Notes: generated from the sequence alone by a model not told the origin. Numbered from the stretch's first letter, positions 38,238-52,495 are shown. The stretch: DNA of 64,000 nt from Protonemura montana (GCA_947568835.1 OX387607.1:20053277-20117276); one strand, 5' to 3'. Numbers and translations are program-made.

Positions 38238-41200
38238 GACGCTTTTCTTTAATATTTTAATGCTTTAAACACTCTGCTACGCTAGCCAGTGGCTCCAGAC
38301 ACTCTGCCACGCTAGCTTGACGCTCCAGGCACTCTGCCTCGCTATTTAGACGCTCCAGAAACTCTGCCTCGCTAGCCAGGCACTCCAGACACTCTGGCTC
38401 GCTACCAGGACGCTTCAGACACTCTGCCTTCCTAGCCAGCCGCTCCAGTCACTCTGCCATGCTAGCCAGAGAATTCAGACACTCTGCTACGCTAGCTAGA
38501 CGCTCCAGACACTCTGCCACGCTAGCTAGAAGCTCCAGACACTCTGCCTTGCTACTTAGACCCTCCAGACACTCTGCCTCGCTAGCCAGGCGCTCCAGAC
38601 ACTCTGCCTCGCTACCCAGACGCTCCAGACTATCTGCCACGCTAGCCAGTGGCTCCAGAATATTTGCCACGCTAGCCAGAGGCTCCAGACACTCTGCCAC
38701 GCTAGCTAGACGCTTCAGACACTCTGCATCGCTAACCAGGCGCTCCAGACACTCTGCCTCGCTATCCAGACGCTCCAGACACTCTGCCTCGCTACCCAGA
38801 CGCTCCAGACACTCTGCCTCCCTAGCCAGCCGCTCCAGACACTCTGCCATGCTAGCCAGAGATTTCAGACACTCTGCTACGCTAGCTAGACGCTCCAGAC
38901 ACTCTGCCAAGCTAGCTAGACGCTCCAGACACTCTGCCTTGCTACCCAGACCCTCCAGACTCTCTGCCCCGCTAGCCAGGCACTCCAGACACTCTGCCTC
39001 GCTACCCAGACGCTCCAGAAACTCTGCCACGCTAGCCAGACGATCCAGACACTTTGCCTCGCTACCCAGACGCTCCGGAGATTCTGCCTCGCTAGCCAGA
39101 CGCTCAAGACACTCTGCCTCGCTAGCTAGACGCTCTAGACACTCTGCCATGCTAACCAGACGCCCTAGACTATCTGCCACGCTAGCCATAGGCTCCAGAC
39201 ACTCTGCCACGCTAGCAAGAAGCTCCAGTTACTCTACCATGCTAGCTAGACGCTCCAGACACACTGCCTCGCCAGCCAGGCGCTCCAGACACTCTGGCTC
39301 GCTACCCAGACGCTCCAGACACTCTGCCTCGCTAGCTAGGCGCTCCAGACACTCTGCCTCGCTACCCAGACGCTCCAGGCACTCTGCCTCGCCAGCAAGT
39401 TACTTTAGACACTCTGTTTCGCTAGCTAGACGGTCCAGACACTCAGCCATGCTAGCCAGACGCTCCAGGTACTCTGCCTTGCTACCCAGACGCTCCAGAC
39501 ACACTGCCTCGCTTGCCAGGCGCTCAAAACACTCTGCCACGCTAGCAAGACGCTCCAGACACTCTGCCACGCTAGCCAGACGCTCCAGACACTCTGCCAC
39601 GCTAGCAGGACGCTCCAGACACTCTGCCTCGCTACCCAGACGCTCAAGAGACTCTGCTTTGCTAGCCAGGCGCTTTAGACACTCTGCCTCGCTAGCTAGA
39701 CGCTCCAGACACTCTACCATGCTAGCCAGACGCTATAGACTATCCGCCACGCTAGCCATAGGCTCCAGACACTCTGCCACGCTAGCAAGACGCTCCAGAC
39801 ACTCAGCCACGCTCGCCAGACGCTCCAGACACTCTGCCTCGCTATTCAGACGCTCCAATTACTCTACCATGCTAGCTAGACGCTCCAGACACTCTGCCTC
39901 GCTAGCCAGGCGCTCCAGACACTCTGCCTTGCTACCCAGACGCTCCAGACTCTCTGTCTTGCTACCCAGGCGCTCCAGAAACTCTGCCTCGCTACCCAGA
40001 CGCTCCAGACACTCTGCTACGCTAGCTAGACGCTCCAGACACTCTGCTTCGCTAGCTAGACGCTCCAGACACTCTGCCTTGCTACCCAGACCCTCCAGAC
40101 ACTCTGCCTCGCTAGCCAGGCGCTCCAGACACGCTGCCTCGCTACCCAGACGCTCCAGACTATCTGCCACGCTAGCCAGTGGCTCCAGATTATCTGCCAC
40201 GCTAGCCAGAGGCTCCAGACACTCTGCCACGCTAGCAAGATGCTCCAGACACTCTGCCTCGCTAGCCAGGCGCTCCAGACACTCTGCCTTGCTACCCAAA
40301 ATCTCCAGACACTCTGCCTCGCTAGCCAGCCGCTCCAGACACTCTGCCATGCTAGCCAGAGATTTCAGACACTCTGCTACGCTAGCTAGACTCTTCAGAC
40401 TCTCTGCCTCGCTAGCTAGATGCTCCAGACACTCTGCCTAGCTACCCACACCCTCCAGACACTCTACCTCGCTACCAGGACGCTCCAGACACTCTGCCTT
40501 CCTAGCCAGCCGCTCCAGACACTCTGCCATGCTAGCCAGAGATTTCAGACACTCTGCTACGCTAGATAGACGCTCCAGACACTCTGCCACGCTAGCTAGA
40601 AGCTCCAGACACTCTGCCTTGCTACTTAGACCCTCCAGACACTCTGCCTCGCTAGCCAGGCGCTCCAGACACTCTGCCTCGCTACCCAGACGCTCCAGAC
40701 TACCTGCCACGCTAGCCAGTGGCTCCAGAATATTTGCCACGCTAGCCAGAGGCTCCAGACACTCTGCCACGCTAGCTAGACGCTTAAGACACTCTGCATC
40801 GCTAACCAGGCGCTCCAGACACTCTGCCTCGCTATCCAGACGCTCCAGACACTCTGCCTCGCTACCCAGACGCTCCAGACACTCTGCCATGCTAGCCAGA
40901 GATTTCAGACACTCTGCTACGCTAGCTAGACGCTCCAGACACTCTGTTACGCTAGCTAGAAGCTCCAGACACTCTGCCTTGCTACTTAGACCCTCCAGAC
41001 ACTCTGCCTCGCTAGCCAGGCGCTCCAGACACTCTGCCTCGCTACCCAGACGCTCCAGACTATCTGCCACGCTAGCCAGTGGCTCCAGAATATTTGCCAC
41101 GCTAGCCAGAGGCTCCAGACACTCTGCCACGCTAGCAAGACGCTCCAGACACTCTGCATCGCTAACCAGGCGCTCCAGACACTCTGCCTCGCTATTGAGA

Positions 41201-43156
41201 CGCTCCAGACACTCTGCCTCGCTACCCAGACGCTCCAGACACTCTGCCTCCCTAGCCAGCCGCTCCAGACACTCTGCCTTGCTACCCAGACCCTCCAGAC
41301 ACTCTGCCATGCTAGCCAGAGATTTCAGACAATCTGCTACGCTAGCTAGACGCTCCAGACACTCTGCCACGCTAGCTAGAAGCTCCAGACACTCTGCCTT
41401 GCTACTTAGACCCTCCAGACACTCTGCCTCGCTAGCCAGGCGCTCCAGACACTCTGCCTCGCTACCCAGACGCTCCAGACTATCTGCCACGCTAGCCTGT
41501 GGCTCCAGAATATTTGCCACGCTAGCCAGAGGCTCCAGACACTCTGCCACGCTAGCAAGACGCTCCAGACACTCTGCATCGCTAACCAGGCGCTCCAGAC
41601 ACTCTGCCTCGCTATCCAGACGCTACAGACACTCTGCCTCGCTACCCAGACGCTCCAGACACTCTGCCTCCCTAGCCAGCCGCTCCAGACACTCTGCCAT
41701 GCTAGCCAGAGATTTCAGACACTCTGCTACGCTAGCTAGACGCTCCAGACACTCTGCCACGCTAGCTAGACGCTCCAGACACTCTGCCTTGCTACCCAGA
41801 CCCTCCAGACACTCTGCCCCGCTAGCCAGGCGCTCCAGACACTCTGCCTCGCTACCCAGACGCTCCAGAAACTCTGCCACGCTAGCCAGACGATCCAGAC
41901 ACTTTGCCTCGCTACCCAGACGCTCCGGAGACTCTGCCTCGCTAGCCAGACGCTCTAGACACTCTGCCATGCTAACCAGACGCCCTAGACTATCTGCCAC
42001 GCTAGCCATAGGCTCCAGACACTCTGCCACGCTAGCAAGACGCTCCAGTTACTCTACCATGCTAGCTAGACGCTCCAGACACACTGCCTCGCCAGACAGG
42101 CGCTCCAGACACTCTGGCTCGCTACCCAGATGCTCCACACTCTGCCTCGCTAGCTAGGCGCTCCAGACACTCTGCCTCGCTACCCAGACGCTCCAGGCAC
42201 TCTGCCTCGCCAGCAAGTTACTTTAGACACTCTGTTTCGCTAGCTAGACGGTCCAGACACTCAGCCATGCTAGCCAGACGCTCCAGGTACTCTGCCTTGC
42301 TACCCAGACGCTCCAGACACACTGCCTCGCTTGCCAGGCGCTCAAAACACTCTGCCACGCTAGCAAGACGCTCCAGACACTCTGCCACGCTAGCCAGACG
42401 CTCCAGACACTCTGCCACGCTAGCAAGACGCTCCAGACACTCTGCCTCGCTACCCAGACGCTCAAGATACTCTGCCTCGCTAGCCAGGCGCTTTAGACAC
42501 TCTGCCTCGCTAGCTAGACGCACCAGAAACTCTACCATGCTAGCCAGACGCTATAGACTATCCGCCACGCTAGCCATAGGCTCCAGACACTCTGCCACGC
42601 TAGCAAGACGCTCCAGACACTCAGCCACGCTCGCCAGACGCTCCAGACACTCTGCCTCGCTACCCAGACGCTCCAGACACTCTGCTACGCTAGCTAGACG
42701 CTCCAGACACTCTGTCTTGCTATCCAGACGCTCCAGACCCTCTGCTTTGCTAGCCAGGCGCTCCAGACACTCTGATTCGCTACCCAGACGCTCCAGACAC
42801 TTTGCCTCGCTACTTAGACACACCAGACACTCTGCTTCGCTAGCTAGACGCTCCAGACACTCTGCCTTGCTACTCAGACCCTCCAGACACTCTGCCTCGC
42901 TAGCCAGGCGCGCCAGACACTCTGCCTCGCTACCCAGACGCTCAAGAGACTCTGCCTCGCTAGCCAGGCGCTTTAGACACTCTGCCTCGCTAGCTAGACG
43001 CTCCAGACACTCTACCATGCTAGCCAGACGCTATAGACTATCCGCCACGCTAGCCATAGGCTCCAGACACTCTGCCACGCTAGCAAGACGCTCCAGACAC
43101 TCAGCCACGCTCGCCAGACGCTCCAGACACTCTGCCTCGCTAGTCAGACGCTCCAG

Positions 43157-45148
43157 TTACTCTACCATGCTAGCTAGACGCTCCAGACACTCTGCCTCGC
43201 TAGCCAGGCGCTCCAGACACTCTGCCTCGCTACCCAGACGCTCCAGACTCTCTGTCTTGCTACCCAGGCGCTCCAGACACTCTGCCTCGCTACCCAGACG
43301 CTCCAGACACTCTGCTACGCTAGCTAGACGCTCCAGACACTCTGTCTTGCTATCCAGACGCTCCAGACCCTCTGCTTTGCTAGCCAGGCGCTCCAGACAC
43401 TCTGATTCGCTACCCAGACGCTCCAGACACTTTGCCTCGCTACTTAGACACACCAGACACTCTGCTTCGCTAGCTAGACGCTCCAGACACTCTGCCTTGC
43501 TACTCAGACCCTCCAGACACTCTGCCTCGCTAGCCAGGCGCTCCAGACACGCTGCCTCGCTACCCAGACGCTCCAGACTATCTGCCACGCTAGCCAGTGG
43601 CTCCAGATTATCTGCCACGCTAGCCAGAGGCTCCAGACACTCTGCCACGCTAGCAAGACGCTCCAGACACTCTGCCTCGCTAGCCAGGCGCTCCAGACAC
43701 TCTGCCTTGCTACCCAAAATCTCCAGACACTCTGCCTCGCTAGCCAGCCGCTCCAGACACTCTGCCATACTAGCCAGAGATTTCAGACACTCTGCTACGC
43801 TAGCTAGACGCTCCAGACACTCTGCCACGCTATCTTGACGCTCCAGACACTCTGCCTTGCTACTAAGACCCTCCAGACACTCTGCCTCGCTAGCCAGGCG
43901 CTCCAGACACTCTGCCTCGCTACCCAGACGCTCTAGACACTCTGCCTCGCTAGCCAGCCGCTCCAGACACTCTGCCATGATAGCCAGACGTTTCAGACTT
44001 ACTGCCACGCTAGCCAGAGGTTTCAGACACTCTGCTACGCTAGCTAGACTCTCCAGACTCTCTGCCTCGCTAGCTAGATGCTCCAGACACTCTGCCTTGC
44101 TACCCAGACCCTCCAGACACTCTACCTCGCTAGCCAGGCGCTCCAGACACGCTGCCTCGCTACCCAGACGCTCCAGACTATCTGCCACGCTAGCCAGTGG
44201 CTCCAGATTATCTGCCACGCTAGCCAGAGGCTCCAGACACTCTGCTACGCTAGCTAGACGCTCCAGACACTCTGCCACGCTAGCCAGCCGCTCCAGACAC
44301 TCTGCCTTGCTACCCAGACCCTCCAGACACTCTGCCATGCTAGCCAGAGATTTCAGACACTCTGCTACGCTAGCCAGACGCTCCAGACACTCTGCCACGC
44401 TAGCTAGAAGCTCCAGACACTCTGCCTTGCTACTTAGACCCTCCAGACACTCTGCCTCGCTAGCTAGGCGCTCCAGACACTCTGCCTCGCTACCCAGACG
44501 CTCCAGACTATCTGCCACGCTAGCCTGTGGCTCCAGAATATTTGCCACGCTAGCCAGAGGCTCCAGACACTCTGCCACGCTAGCAAGACGCTCCAGACAC
44601 TCTGCATCGCTAACCAGGCGCTCCAGACACTCTGCCTCGCTATCCAGTCGCTCCAGACACTCTGCCTCGCTACCCAGACGCTCCAGACACTCTGCCTCCC
44701 TAGCCAGCCGCTCCAGACACTCTGCCATGCTAGCCAGAGATTTCAGACACTCTGCTACGCTAGCTAGACGCTCCAGACACTCTGCCACGCTAGCTAGACG
44801 CTCCAGACACTCTGCCTTGCTACCCAGACCCTCCAGACACTCTGCCCCGCTAGCCAGGCGCTCCAGACACTCTGCCTCGCTACCCAGACGCTCCAGAAAC
44901 TCTGCCACGCTAGCCAGACGATCCAGACACTTTGCCTCGCTACCCAGACGCTCCGGAGACTCTGCCTCGCTACCCAGACGCTCCAGAAACTCTGCCACGC
45001 TAGCCAGACGATCCAGACACTTTGCCTCGCTACCCAGACGCTCCGGAGACTCTGCCTCGCTAGCCAGACGCTCTAGACACTCTGCCATGCTAACTAGACG
45101 CCCTAGACTATCTGCCACGCTAGCCATAGGCTCCAGACACTCTGCCAC
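43157..45148 (-). other. longest stop-free minus-strand decapeptide frame, copy in 7.1-kb HOR
   Basis: The translation repeats EAECLERLAS with Val, Met, Lys or Asp at the variable first position and Gly for Ala before Ser. The codon at the 5' end is GTG; the first ATG is at 45127. It ends at a TAA made by the CCAGTTACT variant. The peptide has one Cys per ten residues and Leu spaced three apart. The window gives no evidence of expression, and the frame is cut by recurring stops elsewhere in the array. It has low probability of being a protein. Confidence 0.3.
44881..45060. repeat. 90-bp local tandem duplication (three units), also at 48961-49140 and 52081-52260
   Basis: A three-unit block ending in CTCCGGAGACTCTGCC is read twice in a row. 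At 44881 and 52081 the two halves are linked by a CCTCGCTACCCAGACG unit. At 48961 the link is CCACGCTAGCCAGACG, so that copy either arose separately or changed later. Other HORs have a single copy followed by GATTCTGCC. Confidence 0.88.
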
Positions 45149-45298
45149 GCTAGCAAGACGCTCCAGTTACTCTACCATGCTAGCTAGACGCTCCAGACAC
45201 ACTGCCTCGCCAGCCAGGCGCTCCAGACACTCTGGCTCGCTACCCAGATGCTCCAGACACTCTGCCTCGCTAGCTAGGCGCTCCAGACACTCTGCCTC

Positions 45299-48200
45299 AC
45301 TAGCAAAAAGCTCCAGACACTCTGCATCGCTACCCAGGCGCTCCAGACGCTTTTCTTTAATATTTTAATGCTTTAAACACTCTGCTACGCTAGCCAGTGG
45401 CTCCAGACACTCTGCCACGCTAGCTTGACGCTCCAGGCACTCTGCCTCGCTATTTAGACGCTCCAGAAACTCTGCCTCGCTAGCCAGGCACTCCAGACAC
45501 TCTGGCTCGCTACCAGGACGCTTCAGACACTCTGCCTTCCTAGCCAGCCGCTCCAGTCACTCTGCCATGCTAGCCAGAGAATTCAGACACTCTGCTACGC
45601 TAGCTAGACGCTCCAGACACTCTGCCACGCTAGCTAGAAGCTCCAGACACTCTGCCTTGCTACTTAGACCCTCCAGACACTCTGCCTCGCTAGCCAGGCG
45701 CTCCAGACACTCTGCCTCGCTACCCAGACGCTCCAGACTATCTGCCACGCTAGCCAGTGGCTCCAGAATATTTGCCACGCTAGCCAGAGGCTCCAGACAC
45801 TCTGCCACGCTAGCTAGACGCTTCAGACACTCTGCATCGCTAACCAGGCGCTCCAGACACTCTGCCTCGCTATCCAGACGCTCCAGACACTCTGCCTCGC
45901 TACCCAGACGCTCCAGACACTCTGCCTCCCTAGCCAGCCGCTCCAGACACTCTGCCATGCTAGCCAGAGATTTCAGACACTCTGCTACGCTAGCTAGACG
46001 CTCCAGACACTCTGCCAAGCTAGCTAGACGCTCCAGACACTCTGCCTTGCTACCCAGACCCTCCAGACTCTCTGCCCCGCTAGCCAGGCACTCCAGACAC
46101 TCTGCCTCGCTACCCAGACGCTCCAGAAACTCTGCCACGCTAGCCAGACGATCCAGACACTTTGCCTCGCTACCCAGACGCTCCGGAGATTCTGCCTCGC
46201 TAGCCAGACGCTCAAGACACTCTGCCTCGCTAGCTAGACGCTCTAGACACTCTGCCATGCTAACCAGACGCCCTAGACTATCTGCCACGCTAGCCATAGG
46301 CTCCAGACACTCTGCCACGCTAGCAAGAAGCTCCAGTTACTCTACCATGCTAGCTAGACGCTCCAGACACACTGCCTCGCCAGCCAGGCGCTCCAGACAC
46401 TCTGGCTCGCTACCCAGACGCTCCAGACACTCTGCCTCGCTAGCTAGGCGCTCCAGACACTCTGCCTCGCTACCCAGACGCTCCAGGCACTCTGCCTCGC
46501 CAGCAAGTTACTTTAGACACTCTGTTTCGCTAGCTAGACGGTCCAGACACTCAGCCATGCTAGCCAGACGCTCCAGGTACTCTGCCTTGCTACCCAGACG
46601 CTCCAGACACACTGCCTCGCTTGCCAGGCGCTCAAAACACTCTGCCACGCTAGCAAGACGCTCCAGACACTCTGCCACGCTAGCCAGACGCTCCAGACAC
46701 TCTGCCACGCTAGCAGGACGCTCCAGACACTCTGCCTCGCTACCCAGACGCTCAAGAGACTCTGCTTTGCTAGCCAGGCGCTTTAGACACTCTGCCTCGC
46801 TAGCTAGACGCTCCAGACACTCTACCATGCTAGCCAGACGCTATAGACTATCCGCCACGCTAGCCATAGGCTCCAGACACTCTGCCACGCTAGCAAGACG
46901 CTCCAGACACTCAGCCACGCTCGCCAGACGCTCCAGACACTCTGCCTCGCTATTCAGACGCTCCAATTACTCTACCATGCTAGCTAGACGCTCCAGACAC
47001 TCTGCCTCGCTAGCCAGGCGCTCCAGACACTCTGCCTTGCTACCCAGACGCTCCAGACTCTCTGTCTTGCTACCCAGGCGCTCCAGAAACTCTGCCTCGC
47101 TACCCAGACGCTCCAGACACTCTGCTACGCTAGCTAGACGCTCCAGACACTCTGCTTCGCTAGCTAGACGCTCCAGACACTCTGCCTTGCTACCCAGACC
47201 CTCCAGACACTCTGCCTCGCTAGCCAGGCGCTCCAGACACGCTGCCTCGCTACCCAGACGCTCCAGACTATCTGCCACGCTAGCCAGTGGCTCCAGATTA
47301 TCTGCCACGCTAGCCAGAGGCTCCAGACACTCTGCCACGCTAGCAAGATGCTCCAGACACTCTGCCTCGCTAGCCAGGCGCTCCAGACACTCTGCCTTGC
47401 TACCCAAAATCTCCAGACACTCTGCCTCGCTAGCCAGCCGCTCCAGACACTCTGCCATGCTAGCCAGAGATTTCAGACACTCTGCTACGCTAGCTAGACT
47501 CTTCAGACTCTCTGCCTCGCTAGCTAGATGCTCCAGACACTCTGCCTAGCTACCCACACCCTCCAGACACTCTACCTCGCTACCAGGACGCTCCAGACAC
47601 TCTGCCTTCCTAGCCAGCCGCTCCAGACACTCTGCCATGCTAGCCAGAGATTTCAGACACTCTGCTACGCTAGATAGACGCTCCAGACACTCTGCCACGC
47701 TAGCTAGAAGCTCCAGACACTCTGCCTTGCTACTTAGACCCTCCAGACACTCTGCCTCGCTAGCCAGGCGCTCCAGACACTCTGCCTCGCTACCCAGACG
47801 CTCCAGACTACCTGCCACGCTAGCCAGTGGCTCCAGAATATTTGCCACGCTAGCCAGAGGCTCCAGACACTCTGCCACGCTAGCTAGACGCTTAAGACAC
47901 TCTGCATCGCTAACCAGGCGCTCCAGACACTCTGCCTCGCTATCCAGACGCTCCAGACACTCTGCCTCGCTACCCAGACGCTCCAGACACTCTGCCATGC
48001 TAGCCAGAGATTTCAGACACTCTGCTACGCTAGCTAGACGCTCCAGACACTCTGTTACGCTAGCTAGAAGCTCCAGACACTCTGCCTTGCTACTTAGACC
48101 CTCCAGACACTCTGCCTCGCTAGCCAGGCGCTCCAGACACTCTGCCTCGCTACCCAGACGCTCCAGACTATCTGCCACGCTAGCCAGTGGCTCCAGAATA

Positions 48201-51200
48201 TTTGCCACGCTAGCCAGAGGCTCCAGACACTCTGCCACGCTAGCAAGACGCTCCAGACACTCTGCATCGCTAACCAGGCGCTCCAGACACTCTGCCTCGC
48301 TATTGAGACGCTCCAGACACTCTGCCTCGCTACCCAGACGCTCCAGACACTCTGCCTCCCTAGCCAGCCGCTCCAGACACTCTGCCTTGCTACCCAGACC
48401 CTCCAGACACTCTGCCATGCTAGCCAGAGATTTCAGACAATCTGCTACGCTAGCTAGACGCTCCAGACACTCTGCCACGCTAGCTAGAAGCTCCAGACAC
48501 TCTGCCTTGCTACTTAGACCCTCCAGACACTCTGCCTCGCTAGCCAGGCGCTCCAGACACTCTGCCTCGCTACCCAGACGCTCCAGACTATCTGCCACGC
48601 TAGCCTGTGGCTCCAGAATATTTGCCACGCTAGCCAGAGGCTCCAGACACTCTGCCACGCTAGCAAGACGCTCCAGACACTCTGCATCGCTAACCAGGCG
48701 CTCCAGACACTCTGCCTCGCTATCCAGACGCTCCAGACACTCTGCCTCGCTACCCAGACGCTCCAGACACTCTGCCTCCCTAGCCAGCCGCTCCAGACAC
48801 TCTGCCATGCTAGCCAGAGATTTCAGACACTCTGCTACGCTAGCTAGACGCTCCAGACACTCTGCCACGCTAGCTAGACGCTCCAGACACTCTGCCTTGC
48901 TACCCAGACCCTCCAGACACTCTGCCCCGCTAGCCAGGCGCTCCAGACACTCTGCCTCGCTACCCAGACGCTCCAGAAACTCTGCCACGCTAGCCAGACG
49001 ATCCAGACACTTTGCCTCGCTACCCAGACGCTCCGGAGACTCTGCCACGCTAGCCAGACGCTCCAGAAACTCTGCCACGCTAGCCAGACGATCCAGACAC
49101 TTTGCCTCGCTACCCAGACGCTCCGGAGACTCTGCCTCGCTAGCCAGACGCTCTAGACACTCTGCCATGCTAACCAGACGCCCTAGACTATCTGCCACGC
49201 TAGCCATAGGCTCCAGACACTCTGCCACGCTAGCAAGACGCTCCAGTTACTCTACCATGCTAGCTAGACGCTCCAGACACACTGCCTCGCCAGACAGGCG
49301 CTCCAGACACTCTGGCTCGCTACCCAGATGCTCCACACTCTGCCTCGCTAGCTAGGCGCTCCAGACACTCTGCCTCGCTACCCAGACGCTCCAGGCACTC
49401 TGCCTCGCCAGCAAGTTACTTTAGACACTCTGTTTCGCTAGCTAGACGGTCCAGACACTCAGCCATGCTAGCCAGACGCTCCAGGTACTCTGCCTTGCTA
49501 CCCAGACGCTCCAGACACACTGCCTCGCTTGCCAGGCGCTCAAAACACTCTGCCACGCTAGCAAGACGCTCCAGACACTCTGCCACGCTAGCCAGACGCT
49601 CCAGACACTCTGCCACGCTAGCAAGACGCTCCAGACACTCTGCCTCGCTACCCAGACGCTCAAGATACTCTGCCTCGCTAGCCAGGCGCTTTAGACACTC
49701 TGCCTCGCTAGCTAGACGCTCCAGACACTCTACCATGCTAGCCAGACGCTATAGACTATCCGCCACGCTAGCCATAGGCTCCAGACACTCTGCCACGCTA
49801 GCAAGACGCTCCAGACACTCAGCCACGCTCGCCAGACGCTCCAGACACTCTGCCTCGCTACCCAGACGCTCCAGACACTCTGCTACGCTAGCTAGACGCT
49901 CCAGACACTCTGTCTTGCTATCCAGACGCTCCAGACCCTCTGCTTTGCTAGCCAGGCGCTCCAGACACTCTGATTCGCTACCCAGACGCTCCAGACACTT
50001 TGCCTCGCTACTTAGACACACCAGACACTCTGCTTCGCTAGCTAGACGCTCCAGACACTCTGCCTTGCTACTCAGACCCACCAGACACTCTGCCTCGCTA
50101 GCCAGGCGCGCCAGACACTCTGCCTCGCTACCCAGACGCTCAAGAGACTCTGCCTCGCTAGCCAGGCGCTTTAGACACTCTGCCTCGCTAGCTAGACGCT
50201 CCAGACACTCTACCATGCTAGCCAGACGCTATAGACTATCCGCCACGCTAGCCATAGGCTCCAGACACTCTGCCACGCTAGCAAGACGCTCCAGACACTC
50301 AGCCACGCTCGCCAGACGCTCCAGACACTCTGCCTCGCTAGTCAGACGCTCCAGTTACTCTACCATGCTAGCTAGACGCTCCAGACACTCTGCCTCGCTA
50401 GCCAGGCGCTCCAGACACTCTGCCTCGCTACCCAGACGCTCCAGACTCTCTGTCTTGCTACCCAGGCGCTCCAGACACTCTGCCTCGCTACCCAGACGCT
50501 CCAGACACTCTGCTACGCTAGCTAGACGCTCCAGACACTCTGTCTTGCTATCCAGACGCTCCAGACCCTCTGCTTTGCTAGCCAGGCGCTCCAGACACTC
50601 TGATTCGCTACCCAGACGCTCCAGACACTTTGCCTCGCTACTTAGACACACCAGACACTCTGCTTCGCTAGCTAGACGCTCCAGACACTCTGCCTTGCTA
50701 CTCAGACCCTCCAGACACTCTGCCTCGCTAGCCAGGCGCTCCAGACACGCTGCCTCGCTACCCAGACGCTCCAGACTATCTGCCACGCTAGCCAGTGGCT
50801 CCAGATTATCTGCCACGCTAGCCAGAGGCTCCAGACACTCTGCCACGCTAGCAAGACGCTCCAGACACTCTGCCTCGCTAGCCAGGCGCTCCAGACACTC
50901 TGCCTTGCTACCCAAAATCTCCAGACACTCTGCCTCGCTAGCCAGCCGCTCCAGACACTCTGCCATACTAGCCAGAGATTTCAGACACTCTGCTACGCTA
51001 GCTAGACGCTCCAGACACTCTGCCACGCTATCTTGACGCTCCAGACACTCTGCCTTGCTACTAAGACCCTCCAGACACTCTGCCTCGCTAGCCAGGCGCT
51101 CCAGACACTCTGCCTCGCTACCCAGACGCTCTAGACACTCTGCCTCGCTAGCCAGCCGCTCCAGACACTCTGCCATGATAGCCAGACGTTTCAGACTTAC

Positions 51201-52495
51201 TGCCACGCTAGCCAGAGGTTTCAGACACTCTGCTACGCTAGCTAGACTCTCCAGACTCTCTGCCTCGCTAGCTAGATGCTCCAGACACTCTGCCTTGCTA
51301 CCCAGACCCTCCAGACACTCTACCTCGCTAGCCAGGCGCTCCAGACACGCTGCCTCGCTACCCAGACGCTCCAGACTATCTGCCACGCTAGCCAGTGGCT
51401 CCAGATTATCTGCCACGCTAGCCAGAGGCTCCAGACACTCTGCTACGCTAGCTAGACGCTCCAGACACTCTGCCACGCTAGCCAGCCGCTCCAGACACTC
51501 TGCCTTGCTACCCAGACCCTCCAGACACTCTGCCATGCTAGCCAGAGATTTCAGACACTCTGCTACGCTAGCCAGACGCTCCAGACACTCTGCCACGCTA
51601 GCTAGAAGCTCCAGACACTCTGCCTTGCTACTTAGACCCTCCAGACACTCTGCCTCGCTAGCTAGGCGCTCCAGACACTCTGCCTCGCTACCCAGACGCT
51701 CCAGACTATCTGCCACGCTAGCCTGTGGCTCCAGAATATTTGCCACGCTAGCCAGAGGCTCCAGACACTCTGCCACGCTAGCAAGACGCTCCAGACACTC
51801 TGCATCGCTAACCAGGCGCTCCAGACACTCTGCCTCGCTATCCAGTCGCTCCAGACACTCTGCCTCGCTACCCAGACGCTCCAGACACTCTGCCTCCCTA
51901 GCCAGCCGCTCCAGACACTCTGCCATGCTAGCCAGAGATTTCAGACACTCTGCTACGCTAGCTAGACGCTCCAGACACTCTGCCACGCTAGCTAGACGCT
52001 CCAGACACTCTGCCTTGCTACCCAGACCCTCCAGACACTCTGCCCCGCTAGCCAGGCGCTCCAGACACTCTGCCTCGCTACCCAGACGCTCCAGAAACTC
52101 TGCCACGCTAGCCAGACGATCCAGACACTTTGCCTCGCTACCCAGACGCTCCGGAGACTCTGCCTCGCTACCCAGACGCTCCAGAAACTCTGCCACGCTA
52201 GCCAGACGATCCAGACACTTTGCCTCGCTACCCAGACGCTCCGGAGACTCTGCCTCGCTAGCCAGACGCTCTAGACACTCTGCCATGCTAACTAGACGCC
52301 CTAGACTATCTGCCACGCTAGCCATAGGCTCCAGACACTCTGCCACGCTAGCAAGACGCTCCAGTTACTCTACCATGCTAGCTAGACGCTCCAGACACAC
52401 TGCCTCGCCAGCCAGGCGCTCCAGACACTCTGGCTCGCTACCCAGATGCTCCAGACACTCTGCCTCGCTAGCTAGGCGCTCCAGACACTCTGCCT
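45299..52495. repeat. 7.2-kb tandem duplication, copy 2
   Basis: This is the tandem copy of 38191-45298. It is 90 bp longer because a three-unit segment is doubled at 48961-49140 where copy 1 has it once (about 41851-41940). After that point landmarks are 7,198 bp apart. The shared 2-nt loss is present at about 49334. A private change is GACCCACCAG at about 50085 against GACCCTCCAG in copy 1. Confidence 0.88.
50355..52346 (-). other. minus-strand decapeptide frame, second copy
   Basis: This is the duplicate of the frame at 43157-45148, at an offset of 7,198 bp, of the same length and ended by the same CCAGTTACT-derived TAA. Its preservation is explained by the recent 7.1-7.2-kb duplication and needs no selection. 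Confidence 0.3.

Larger units (their letters stand above)
38191..45298. repeat. 7.1-kb tandem duplication, copy 1
   Basis: The period is 7,108 bp, which is 237 units minus 2 nt. It includes a 2-nt loss at about 42136, where CTCCAGACACTC is replaced by CTCCACACTC. The right edge is marked by the change at 45298 from ordinary units to ACTAGCAAAAAGCTCC. Both copies carry a rare GAGAATTCAG variant (EcoRI site) at 38471 and 45579, exactly 7,108 bp apart. Differences from copy 2 include CGCACCAGAAAC at about 42520. Confidence 0.88.

Noticed and set aside
38471-45584. EcoRI sites as functional elements
   Set aside because: GAGAATTCAG is a point variant of GAGATTTCAG copied by the 7.1-kb duplication. 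It is useful as a marker but has no function I can support.
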